Positions 51,615 to 61,782 of a DNA stretch of 64,000 nucleotides are shown in pieces (the stretch's first letter is position 1; every line of letters starts with the position of its first letter). The translations under genes were made by a program, and so were the position numbers. The notes under the pieces were generated by a model that saw only the letters and a list, made by a program, of their open reading frames with translations, made no database searches and was not told where the DNA came from. Source of the DNA: Entamoeba invadens IP1 (lineage: Eukaryota > Evosea > Mastigamoebida > Endamoebidae); the NCBI RefSeq assembly GCF_000330505.1, contig NW_004191750.1, positions 467,470-531,469 on the forward strand, given 5' to 3'.

Positions 51615-53033
51615 TCAACCTCCTTTAAGTCTGAGGAATGAATTATGAATTTTGAGATCTGCCTCATTGTTGATTATAACGTCTCTTCCAATACACATAA
51701 AAGTGAGAGTAGTCGGCAGTGTCACGACTTTTATACCAATGTTTATTAAAGTCACATTTCTCGTTCGTTTTGGTATAGTAAGTTGAGTGAGAAAAGAACA
51801 ATTGGTCACTCTAAGTTGTGTCACATTCTCTGGCACTTTGAGACTCACCAATTTATCACATTGCATTATTGAACAATTCTCTAGCCGTTCTGGCACCTCA
51901 ATCTCGGTGAGAGGTGAGTTGAAAAGTGATAAATCTTTTAACGTCTGTGGAAAATTTAACTTTTCTTCAAACGATCGTATTTCGAGTGATTCCAATTGAA
52001 TCTCAGGCAAATTTATGACTTTGCAATTTGTCGAAAGTCTTTTCAAATTCTCTGTTGGTAATAAAATCTCAATGTGAGTTTTGTCAAACAATACGTCAAA
52101 GTCCTCGACGAAGAAAAATTTTGAAAAATCAAAATATTGCGTTCCAACCGTTCCGTCGTTTTCAATCTCATCTTCACTCTCTTCAGGAGACAGAACGATG
52201 TGATATGAATCTACGGATCTTAAAATTACAGATGATGGGGCGTATAACCATGAGAGTCTTTCAAATGTCCCGTCGATCACTTGGCTGTAGCTAAAAAGTA
52301 TTTTCCTTGAATTTTTAATAATTAAAGAATTATTCAAGAGTGCGTTTACGACGCTTTTCGTCACGACGCCGGTTAACATCATAAATACTCTATCGCTTGT
52401 TTTAAGCTTGTTTACACAATAGTCGTCCAAGTCTTTCATTTCTAAAACAACACGGAAGTTCCCGTGACTGGTCAATTTTTTTGTGAGTTGGACTAAAATG
52501 TTGTTGAAAGAATGGACGGAATCAAAGGAAAAGAGAAAAGGTGTTGCTTTGTAAATGCAATTGATTATGACAATTTTGAGTTTTGGCAATGAAGCTAATC
52601 CATCCCAGTCGTTCTGCATTAGAGTCGTTTCGGTCTCTTGCAGATTACTGAGATCGTATTCAAACTGGAAAATAAACCTTTTAAGTTCGAAAAAATTTGA
52701 AAGAGGAGATCGCGGGAAGTTGATGCCAGATGAAGTGAGCGGAACAAGAGAATCTGGGATTTCGGATAGAATTGGAGGATCTAGAAATTCAACACGAATT
52801 GGAGATTTGAAAAGTTGTGACACGATGGGATTGTATTGGTGGAATGATTGAATTGAAAGAGTCTCTCGTTTTGAGAATAGAACATCCAACTTCTGGTTGT
52901 ACCATGGAGAAATAAGAAGAGATCGAATAGCTGTCTGACATTTCTTACTCACGTTTATGAAAACGAAGATGTCGTTAGTGTGGGGTATAAACAACCCAAT
53001 GTTCATGAGATAAACCATCTCCAAGTGTGTCAT
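51615..53033 (-). CDS. Leucine-rich repeat protein, divergent BspA-like family
   Basis: A 472-residue protein. An N-terminal helical segment (MTHLEMVYLMNIGLFIPHTN, then DIFVFINVSKKCQTAIRSLL) resembles the start found in many Entamoeba LRR proteins. About 60-300 is a poorly conserved folded region. The C-terminus (about 335-470) holds short leucine-rich repeats such as LESLEIRSFEEKLNFPQTL, VPERLENCSIMQCDKLVSL and KVPENVTQLRVTNCSFLTQL. The repeats are fewer and less regular than in the protein at 37472-39088. There is no signal peptide. Function unknown; protein-protein binding is inferred. The first ATG in frame is 53033; the frame extends further upstream only through a TTG. Confidence 0.85.
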   Translation of the reverse strand: MTHLEMVYLMNIGLFIPHTNDIFVFINVSKKCQTAIRSLLISPWYNQKLDVLFSKRETLSIQSFHQYNPIVSQLFKSPIRVEFLDPPILSEIPDSLVPLTSSGINFPRSPLSNFFELKRFIFQFEYDLSNLQETETTLMQNDWDGLASLPKLKIVIINCIYKATPFLFSFDSVHSFNNILVQLTKKLTSHGNFRVVLEMKDLDDYCVNKLKTSDRVFMMLTGVVTKSVVNALLNNSLIIKNSRKILFSYSQVIDGTFERLSWLYAPSSVILRSVDSYHIVLSPEESEDEIENDGTVGTQYFDFSKFFFVEDFDVLFDKTHIEILLPTENLKRLSTNCKVINLPEIQLESLEIRSFEEKLNFPQTLKDLSLFNSPLTEIEVPERLENCSIMQCDKLVSLKVPENVTQLRVTNCSFLTQLTIPKRTRNVTLINIGIKVVTLPTTLTFMCIGRDVIINNEADLKIHNSFLRLKGG

Positions 53034-53345
53034 CCCTTTTCTTTTTTGATTTTCTCTTTGAGATTTTCCATTTTTCAATAAAAACAAAACAAATTTTATA
53101 TACCATATTTATTAGTTTTATTATTATAAATTTATTTGTTTTTTTTTTACTTGTATAATAATTTATAATTAAACTATTAAAAAAAATAAAAAATTTAAAC
53201 AATCTCTCATTACGTCAAAAACATATTAAATAGTGATAGTAAATTTATATATTATATTTACTATAATATCAAATCATAACACAATACTATTTATGTAACC
53301 AACAAGTAATAGTAAACAGAACTAAAAATAACTATAAATAGTTGA
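53034..53345. other. Divergent promoter region, LRR / lipase
   Basis: 312 bp between divergent genes, very AT-rich. The lipase side carries GAAC (53319-53322) and TATAAATA (53333-53340) just before the ATG. Confidence 0.55.
53333..53340 (+). promoter_or_regulatory. Candidate TATA element of the lipase gene
   Basis: TATAAATA ends 5 bp before the ATG at 53346, with a GAAC motif 10 bp upstream of it. The very short distance to the ATG weakens the call. Confidence 0.3.
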
Positions 53346-54638
53346 ATGTCCACACAAGAGCGTCGGACTTTATTCCATTGGTTTACTGGACCATTAAACG
53401 ATTCGATCCGTTCCTCCCTTTCCACGTACACATCTGCGTACACCGAAGTGATAAGTCTTTTTCACTCTGTTTTTGAGTTTGATGGCATTGACTCGATATC
53501 AGGAATTGTGTTACTTGAAAGTCTTCCACCAGTAGATATTCCGTCCCAGCCTCTTCACAAGTCCATAGACTTCTATAAGACATTAGTGAAGATGACAAAA
53601 CACTCGATAGCTGCTTATGGATATGACCACGACAAGGCATACACTTTTATTGATTCAAAAGACTTTGATGAGACTTTAAAGAACTCTTCACGGACTTCCA
53701 TACAAATTGCATACATCTGTTCTCGTGCGGAAATCTTCCCAAATATGGTCCTACACTATAACTTCACACCAACACTGTTTTGTTGCGCCTATTTCATCGC
53801 GCTGGACCCTTCGATCAACGCCCTTGTGTTGAGCATTAGAGGGACTTTCTCGCTGAATGATATAGTCAGCGACATGATCCTCTATAACTCCGAATTTTCA
53901 TATCACGGCGAAGACGGTGTGGTCCATTCAGGAATCTACAAAACGGCTCTTGAGACGTTTAAAGACGCAAAAGACCACATTGAAAATGCTCTGAAGAACT
54001 ACCCCAATTTAAAGTTCTTGATCACTGGACATTCATTAGGTGGAAGTGTCGCGCAAATCATAACACTTTTAATTAAACAGTGGAGACCGGAATGGGACAT
54101 CCACTGCTATGCGATAGCACCGGCTCCTATATTTGGAGAGAATCTAGCCACAAATGAAGAAGTCCGAAGTTTAATTGATTCTGTGATTTTTGACTCCGAT
54201 ATGGTACCTTCCCTTTCAATGGCGTCTTGTAAACATTTAGTGGCAAGAATGAATAAAGTCCTCACACAAATGGACTTCGATTATTTGTTGTTTATATCGA
54301 AAATGGCTAAGGGAATGTCAACGTCTCAAGCCGCTAAGGAAATGGTCGAAGCAAAAGGAATAGTCTTGGACGATACTATAGACACTTTCTTCTCACCAGG
54401 ACCTTTGTGGCCGGTTGGGGAAGTCTGTTATATGAAAAGAGAAGGAGATGGAAAATTCTCGATGAATACCGCCGAGAATAAAAGCTTCACAACTATTCGA
54501 GTCTCAAACACTTTTCTCGCAGACCATTTCCCACTCAATTATGTCATAGTAACGACAAAGCTGTTGCAACAACTCACAGGGGAAAAAATTGTGACAAAGA
54601 GAAAGGAGAGGTTTGTGCAAGCACTTGAAATGTGTTAG
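53346..54638 (+). CDS. Class 3 lipase (diacylglycerol-lipase-like)
   Basis: An alpha/beta-hydrolase of the lipase_3 family, 430 residues. The nucleophile elbow is ITGHSLGGSVAQI (Ser230). The acid is probably Asp283 or Asp285 in FDSDMVPSLSMASCKHL. The base is His394 in ADHFPLNYV. VLSIRGTFSLNDIVSDMILY, which contributes the oxyanion region, and HSGIYKTA before the elbow are typical of lipase_3 and animal DAGL catalytic domains. The length fits a free catalytic domain without the four membrane helices of DAGL. No signal peptide is evident, so a cytosolic or membrane-associated role in diacylglycerol or phospholipid turnover is inferred. Confidence 0.92.
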   Translation: MSTQERRTLFHWFTGPLNDSIRSSLSTYTSAYTEVISLFHSVFEFDGIDSISGIVLLESLPPVDIPSQPLHKSIDFYKTLVKMTKHSIAAYGYDHDKAYTFIDSKDFDETLKNSSRTSIQIAYICSRAEIFPNMVLHYNFTPTLFCCAYFIALDPSINALVLSIRGTFSLNDIVSDMILYNSEFSYHGEDGVVHSGIYKTALETFKDAKDHIENALKNYPNLKFLITGHSLGGSVAQIITLLIKQWRPEWDIHCYAIAPAPIFGENLATNEEVRSLIDSVIFDSDMVPSLSMASCKHLVARMNKVLTQMDFDYLLFISKMAKGMSTSQAAKEMVEAKGIVLDDTIDTFFSPGPLWPVGEVCYMKREGDGKFSMNTAENKSFTTIRVSNTFLADHFPLNYVIVTTKLLQQLTGEKIVTKRKERFVQALEMC

Positions 54639-54769
54639 ATAGATGAATAAGTTATTGGTTGTGTTGTTTATATATGTTTCTATGATGTATTATAACACGG
54701 AAAGATCAGATCTCATTAAATTGACTTTGAGGAATGCGACACTGAACAGAATAAATAGTTTAGATATAA

Positions 54770-57523
54770 TTAATCAAATAATCCATGTGCTTCTTTAATC
54801 CGTTTGAATAAGTTTTTGTTCACTTCTTTTGGAACTACAGGGTCTTTGTCTTGATAGTTCTTGTATTGTTGCGCTATTTTGTGTATGGTTCTCAACTTGT
54901 TAATGTTGTATTGTCCAGTCTGCTTGATAAATGAGGCATATATTTCATCTGTCACAAGAAAGTCCTTTGTCATAATTCCTCCAAATGGTACAATTGGTGG
55001 GACGGAGTTAATTGTTTGGTTTCTCAAGTTTTTGTAGTTATCTTCAAACGAACAAAGTTTTTCAAACCTCTCTATCGAATCTTGTGTTTCCTTTGAAAGC
55101 TACATAGTTAGTACAATTCAATAAATGTTTATAATATTCATATTAAGACATTCACTGTTAGCTAGTTATAAACAAACATTTGTTTTCATATACTCGAAGT
55201 CTCCAATTTTGTGGAATGCAAACACAATGGCACACAACCCAAAGTAATTTTTAGATTGGTAAAATGTCTCAGCAAGTTGAATGACAAAATTCAAGAAAGC
55301 AGTTTGTATACTCAAAGGTGACCCATTAATCATCTTTGATAACATTTCTGATAGCCAATTGAATGAAGTTGTGATTTGTTTGATGTTTGGAGTGTTTTCT
55401 TTCTTGAAAAAATGTACTATCTCATGCTCACTAATTTTATTAAATATAGATTTGTGGACATAGTTCATTATTTCTGCAAAGAATGTATTCTCTCCAAAAA
55501 CAAAGATGTCATTAATTTCAAAAGTATTTTCAATTGGACTTTTTTCATGAGCTCTGTCTTCCTTTCTTTGAATGCACTTGTCTATTAACACTTCTATCTC
55601 TTTTTTCAGGTCTTCATTTGTATCATTCTCATTTGGTGTGAACAGTTCTTTAACTAACTCTTTATGTTCATCAAGTTTTTCAAAATCTTCAGGTGATGTC
55701 TCTATCCACCTTTTAATAAGCTCAAGTACTTTCTTTTGTGAATTCTTGTTTAGTTTCTTCCCCTTCTTTTTAAACAATCTTTGGAGAATTGTATGTGTTG
55801 GGAAATACAAAGTAATGGTGTTGATAAAAACATCTTTGAATTCTGGTTCAAAGGAAAGATCACTTTGAACCATTTCAATAATATTCTCAAAAGTACCTGT
55901 ACTCATTACCATTCTCCCCTTTTCGTTTGCATGCCAAGAATTCCAAGTGTAAATCAGTCCAAATTTCATTCGTTCATTAACCTTTTCAAGTAAATTGCAA
56001 ACATTTTGCAGAGTGCTTTTGTTCAATATTGATTCTAAAGTAGACGGAGAAAAGTCTGTTTTTAAGTTCAAAAAGAAGTTTGCTGATTCAGAAAGGAATT
56101 TAAATGGTGAGAAAAGAACAGTCAGAATGTCCGTTCTTCTATCAAATAAGTTCTTAGCATTCAAAGGTGTAATTTTTTCTTCAAATTGTTTAAAATTGTT
56201 TGGAAGTGTTTGATAACACACTTGCATAATTTGTTGTATTTTTACAAAAGTTTTTGAAAGTGCAATAAACGCTTTAGTAGTCGCGTTGAAAAATGTTGTA
56301 ATTGTTTCGAATATTTGTGAGAGCTCAGAATATTGAGTGTGAAGCTGTGTCAAATACACGTGTAATTTTAACAATTCAGTGTCTATAACATTTAACATTG
56401 TTTTGTATTCACTCAAAGCAATTTGTACATTATTTTGCACTTCAGTGTGTTCGTCAATAATCAACGACTTTCTTGCGGCTCTCTTTTCTTCTTTGGTCAT
56501 TTTCTCCTCCTCTTTGTTCTCCTTGTAGTTCAACAAGAATACTTCCGCTTGTGCAATAAATTTTCTCACTTGTAAAATGAAAGGTACAAACAAGTTACTG
56601 CATTTCTTTTCTCCAAGTATGACAAACCCTTTTCCAGTCACAACTTCACTTCCATCACACTTTCCAAGTACTTCCCATTTACACTGAATCTTATTCAAAT
56701 ATCTCAAATTACATAAATTGTCGTTTTCATCAACTCCTACCATTTCTTCATACCCTGAATATAACCTCAACATCTTGTGATCATTAACCACAATGCCACT
56801 CATACTTTCTATTGTACCATCTTGCTTGAATCCCCATATCTCCCTTTTGCCAGCGATAACATCAATGTTATTCGTTTTTGGTTTGATTGATTTGTCAGTC
56901 ACTTCTATCCTCCCATTGTCGTACAAAAATCCTTTTTGAGTCGCATTAGCAGCAATTTTGATGACATTTTCCCTGATAACAGTCTTGGTATGTTTTGTGA
57001 TTTCATAACAGTCTCTGTACTTGTCAATGACAAACAAACTTTTGTCATAACTTGTGATGAATTTTGGACCTATAATTCCTTCAACACTGGAGTAAGATTT
57101 ATGAACACCTTTCTCCAATTTATCATCCAAAATGAAGAAATGGGAATCATTAACCTTTTCGACATGTTTAGCACTTCTACTGATTGAATTGGTCTTTTTC
57201 ACTTCAAATGTATCTTCTGTTGAATAATAGACCGAGTCATCACACATATAAAAAATAGAGTCTCCTGCTGCAAGAACTCTTTTCGTTCCAAGCACTTTAA
57301 TATAGTGAGGACAGTCTCCTATTATTGAAGAGGTTGAAAAGTCTTCGCCTTCCTTCTCAACAGCCTCTTCTCGTGATATTTCAGCACTACTTCTTTCCTT
57401 CCCCTTTTTGTCTTCCCGAGGTGACTCTATTCCATGGAAGGTCATTGAATTCCCTTTGATGGTTCTTGTTGCTCCAGTTTTTAGTTGCAATGGTTTCTTG
57501 ACTGGTTGTTTCGCTGTGAACAT
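54770..57523 (-). CDS. Ras guanine nucleotide exchange factor (RasGEF, one intron)
   Basis: About 885 residues. The N-terminal part (about 60-330) has short beta-rich repeats of RCC1-like rhythm. The middle contains a helical segment (YKTMLNVIDTELLKLHVYLTQL) that could be a degenerate DH domain. The RasGEF_N module follows at about 560-660 (GTFENIIEMVQSDLSFEPEF, then VLELIKRWIETSPEDF). The Cdc25-type RasGEF catalytic domain starts near NDIFVFGENTFFAE and reads SFNWLSEMLSKMI, NYFGLCAIVFAFHKI. After the intron come FEDNYKNLRNQTINSVPPIVPFGG and MTKDFLVTDE, matching the FKNYR...PPxIPFxG motif. Just after the intron the reading frame is unusual (see findings). The first in-frame ATG is 57523. Confidence 0.87.
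55082..55177 (-). other. Intron of the RasGEF gene (96 nt, acceptor uncertain)
   Basis: It starts GTTTGTTTAT in phase 0. An in-frame join needs the AAG acceptor at 55082. The more typical TAG at 55101 would add LSKETQ but shift the frame by one base. Confidence 0.55.
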
Positions 57524-58144
57524 GATCTTGTTACTTAAAGAGATCAAGAATCCCCTTTTAAATTTTTTGAACACAAAAATTGTGTCTACTCTATATATAA
57601 AAACTATAAATAATTAATAAATAATTAACCACAAGTAAAGTAGTTTTTTACTTTAGAAATTTGAAGTTTTTATTTTTAGAATATCCGCCAGTTCATCCCT
57701 AACGAAAGTCTTTTTTTCTTATTCAATACAAGTGTAAATAAACACAAAAAATATTCCACATATCAAATTTGTCATGTCTAGTGTTATTTAATCTATTCAA
57801 CACACCCCATTATTGTTTAACATACAAAGTAATAAACAAACTCCTATTTCATTTACACTTTGTTGATCTGTTAAATTGTTTAAAGGAAGTTTAAAACAAA
57901 GACACACTGTTTGTTATGGTAAAACATTATTTACACATTAATCATGTAATAATAATAATTTATTTACAACCAAAATAGATACAAAACTTTTTTAAAACTA
58001 ATTACACCACACATTTTGTTAATTTTTTAAAGTTAACGAACACCAAAAAATATATTCTTATAATTTTAATTATAATAATTATATTATATATGTACTAACA
58101 GAGTAAGACCATCAACCAAATATACACAGACATCACCTTAATAA
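57524..58144. other. Intergenic region upstream of the RasGEF gene
   Basis: 621 bp, AT-rich, containing the RasGEF promoter and the 3' flank of the next minus-strand gene. No gene seen. Confidence 0.6.
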
Positions 58145-58645
58145 TCAAATTTGCATGAACCCAAATATAATCGCAACAACTGCGGCCGACGCAAACAGCA
58201 GCATATACAAATAAAGTAAATACAATGTTGTCTGATAAATGGAACCGAGCTTTTGTGAATTTTTATACTTTCTTTTCGCAATGAGACCAACTAATAAGAG
58301 TGGTGGAAAGAATATCCCAACTATGAAAAACGTTATCATAAAGCATTTGTCCCACTTCGTCACATGAATTTCCATCATGATTTCATTCGTCTCGAGGTTT
58401 TCGTAGTTCTCAAACTTCTCGTACGACACGTTTAAGTTATCCAAATACTCTTGAAAGATGTCGACGGGTTTACTCAATGTTTCCTCTCCACTCGAGTTTT
58501 GTGCTAACAATGAGTCTGTTGAATTAGCCCAGTCTCCACTACTCCCTGACTGTCGATTCGATGGGGGCGCAGAAGTATTTTGAATATGTTCTTGTATCAT
58601 TTCGGGTGTGAGTGGCGCACCATTCAGTGTGATTTTCGAAGACAT
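58145..58645 (-). CDS. Hypothetical protein with two C-terminal membrane helices
   Basis: Not recognised. A 166-residue protein with a long, Ser/Asn/Glu-rich, probably disordered cytosolic N-terminus (1-95). Two transmembrane helices follow (FMITFFIVGIFFPPLLLVGL and YLLYLYMLLFASAAVVAIIFG), separated by a short basic loop (KRKYKNSQK). The N-terminus has a PPSNRQSGSS segment and many Ser/Thr positions that could be phosphorylated. No signal peptide. Likely an endomembrane or plasma-membrane protein. It lies between the RasGEF and RhoGAP genes, but no functional link is visible. Confidence 0.75.
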   Translation of the reverse strand: MSSKITLNGAPLTPEMIQEHIQNTSAPPSNRQSGSSGDWANSTDSLLAQNSSGEETLSKPVDIFQEYLDNLNVSYEKFENYENLETNEIMMEIHVTKWDKCFMITFFIVGIFFPPLLLVGLIAKRKYKNSQKLGSIYQTTLYLLYLYMLLFASAAVVAIIFGFMQI

Positions 58646-58897
58646 TCAACACCAACAGATTTTTGAAGTTCATTTGGATTTCATCTTTTCATTCCGTCGA
58701 ACCAATCTATTGTTAGTTTATTCTACTATAAAAATATGGTTTCTACTTTGAGTTTTTCAATTGCACTCAAAGCTCTTGAAAAAGACTTCCATTCTCTAAT
58801 TGCCACTTTATTTGCCTAAGATTATTCCAATATAAAAATTGTTAATAACATTTCAAATAACAAAAAATAACAAAATGTTATATATAACATAAAATAT

Positions 58898-60786
58898 TTA
58901 GTCAATGTGGCTTTTCTCTCTTCTCTTGCTTAGTAATTCCATTAATTCAGATCCGTCGTCCTCGAGAGCTTTTGGGTTTAAAGTTTGACGGGTGAACTTT
59001 GGTGATTTTGATGGTGGCGGGGCTTTTCGAGAAGGAGGCAAAGGTTTTTGTTTAGGCTTTTCGAGTTGAGTAGAATTTTCTGAGTGAGCGATCTCGGCGA
59101 TCTCGACTTTGTCAGATTTTTCGAGATTTTCGAATTTTGGTGGTGGGTCTGATTTGTTGAGATTTTTCTTCAACTCAGGTTCATCTCTTTTTTCCTCTTT
59201 ATGCTTTTCTATTTTAATAGCTTGGATTTTAGTATTTTCTAGTTTAGTCCCGTCTGATTTATTGAGTTTTTGCTGTTTTTCACTTTCTTTTGTTTCACCC
59301 ACTTTTGGCTTCCCCTCTTTTTTGAATCCGATTTGCATAGTAGGTGGGCGTTTAGGGACTGAGGGTGGGTCGAGACTTAAGAACGCGACGTCCGAAGGTC
59401 TTTCCAAGACGTGTCTTTTTTGTTGTTGAACGATGCGAGGGACTTGTGATGTTTGTTGTTGTGAGACAGAGACGGTAGCGGCTCGTTCTCTTTTCTCAGC
59501 GATTGATTTTGAGCCATTAGCGAAAGCGAGTGTTGGATCTGCGAATCTAGGGAAGAGTGTTGAGAAGTTATTAATGAAGAGGGTCATAATTCCTAAAAGG
59601 GATGGTAACATGAATTGACCTGTTTCTCCTTCTGGTATAGAAAAGACTGAAGGTGTCAAACAGACGGCGAGATTTTTACTTCCCATTGAGTTAATTTTTT
59701 CGTTTTGAGCTATTTTAAAGCATAGTCGAAGTAAATGAGTGAAGAGAGTATTTAATTCTTCTGGTAATTGTTCTAGAGCTGATTTTAATATATCAATTTC
59801 ATTCATCTCTTTATCGGTCTTAGAAAAGCTCATTTTCTCAACTAAATTTGTTGTTTGACTTGTATTGAAGATATGCCCGGGAATCTCTCTTAAGAACTTT
59901 TTATAAACGGCTGCAGTGATGTCGGGAGGGATCTCTAAAAAGTTGGTGACTGACATCCGCATATATAATTCTTGTAAATAATGTGCAGTAGCTCCACTCT
60001 CTCTGAATATTCCTTTCACGTTTAAGCCATTTTTAGTAAGATGTAAATGGATCTGTTCAACTGCCTTTGGTAAATCTCTTTTAGTCCGTTGTTCGTGTTC
60101 GAGAATAACATGAATTGGGACTTGTGCATAATTGACTAACGTGTGTTGTTTAAATTCTTCATCTTTCAGCCGTTTCTTGAAGCTCTCTTTCATTACTTTA
60201 AAACGGTCACTTTCTTCAATAAACGTGATCCCCATTTTAAAGTAATTGTCAAACTCGTCCAGAAAATCAGAAAACATTTTTGTGATATTGACAGTCGCCA
60301 TACTCTCTAGGCTATGCCATAGAGTCACGATTTTTTCATTAGCTTCTTCTCCTTTTGCTATTATTTAATATTGAATTATTAAAAACAATTCTATTTCTTA
60401 TGAAGATACAAACACTTTTCAGAGTACCCTGCTGATTTAAATTCGCTTTCTATTTCATTGAATTTGACATCCAACGAGTCTAGTACTTTAGTGAAATTTT
60501 CTTTCGACTCGTTGGCAAATATAGAAATTGTGTTGTTGATATAACTCAATGCACTGATTATGACTTCACCATCATCGGGGCAAAACCCAATGGTGTTATT
60601 ATAAAACGTCGACTCTATCAGTTGAATTTCATTTTGAAGTAATGAATTCATCCGCTCAAGTGTACTGCTCCATTCCTTAATAAAAACATGTTGCTTAGTC
60701 CAGAAGTTGTTTAATACAGTAAACTCCTTGTACTTCGACTCCCCAATCGCAATAAGTTGATTTGAAATGATTCTCTCCGTGGACAT
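58898..60786 (-). CDS. RhoGAP protein with helical (BAR-like) N-terminus (one intron)
   Basis: A GTPase-activating protein for Rho/Rac, 610 residues, in exons 60786-60414 and 60357-58898. The N-terminal 200 residues are helical (KYKEFTVLNNFWTKQHVFIK, NEIQLIESTFYNNTIGF) and resemble BAR/F-BAR domains of other RhoGAPs. The RhoGAP domain lies at about 235-420: GIFRESGATAHYLQEL contains the arginine finger, then KKFLREIPGHIF, LNTLFTHLLRLCFKIA and SKNLAVCLTPSVF. The C-terminal 190 residues are low-complexity, Lys/Glu/Pro-rich (KPLPPSRKAPPPSKSPK). The function is to switch off Rho GTPases at curved membranes if the BAR reading is right. The start is the first ATG. Confidence 0.9.
60358..60413 (-). 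other. Intron of the RhoGAP gene (56 nt)
   Basis: It starts GTTTGTATCT and ends AATAATAG. The phase 1 splice joins GYSEK and KGEEANEK..TLWHSLESM, giving one 611-codon frame. Confidence 0.88.
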
Positions 60787-61782
60787 CGTCTGGTTCTTTA
60801 GTTCGACTCTTGTTGATGTATCTAGTTTATGTGTAGTTTAAAATACTATTAAGTATGGAATAATTCAAACAAAAAAAAGAAAGCCTTTTCAAGTTTGTTT
60901 TGATTATATAAACATTGAATGTTTCGATGGCATTGTTGACTTTTAATGTCAACTTCTTTTTTTTAATAAGTTTTAAAATTGTGTGGTCTATTTTTGTTCG
61001 AATTACATCCAAAAATGTATTTGTTGAACATCGCTTTTTTTTTGTTAACCAATAATAAATATATATATATATAAAAACGTTACTTAATTGTTTATTATAA
61101 TTTACCAGATTTTTAACTATGAATTTATATATTTATTAATTATTTGTCGGTTTTAATAAACAATTTTCTATTTTTAATAACTAAAAACTTTTTTCAATTC
61201 TGTCGTTTTTTTTTCTAGATAAACAGAAAATGATTTGTATTTTTGCTTGAAACAAAACAAATATATATTATAACTATATTATAACTATATTATTTTAATA
61301 AGAATCTATATTAAATATATCATTTTTAACTATTTTTTTACAACAATCTTTTACAAAAAAAAATTCATTAAAAATAATAAAAAGTTCACTTGTTAGTTAA
61401 TTATAAATAAAGAATTATAATTTTATTAAATTTTAATTATTATAAATTAGTTAAATTATTATATTTTAGTTAAAAATTAATAGTTTAAATTTCAATTTTT
61501 AATTAAAAATCTTATTGAATTTTTAAAAAAGATTTGCTATTATCTTATACTTTCATTTAATGTATTATAAAATAATAATAATTTTAACTATATAACTGTT
61601 ACAATATAATAAAACAATTCCAATCAGAAAGAACATATCTTATTTAGTAAAACAAAACTAATATGAATAATACAAACAAATAATATAGTAATAATAAAAA
61701 AACTATTACAAACAGTACAATTCAGATACATTGAAAATTTGAAACACAAACAAAGAACTACCAAATATCAATAATTAGATCA
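60787..61782. other. AT-rich intergenic region
   Basis: About 1 kb between divergent genes. It contains a short (TA)n run near 61058-61072 and poly-A/T runs. No gene seen. Confidence 0.65.
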
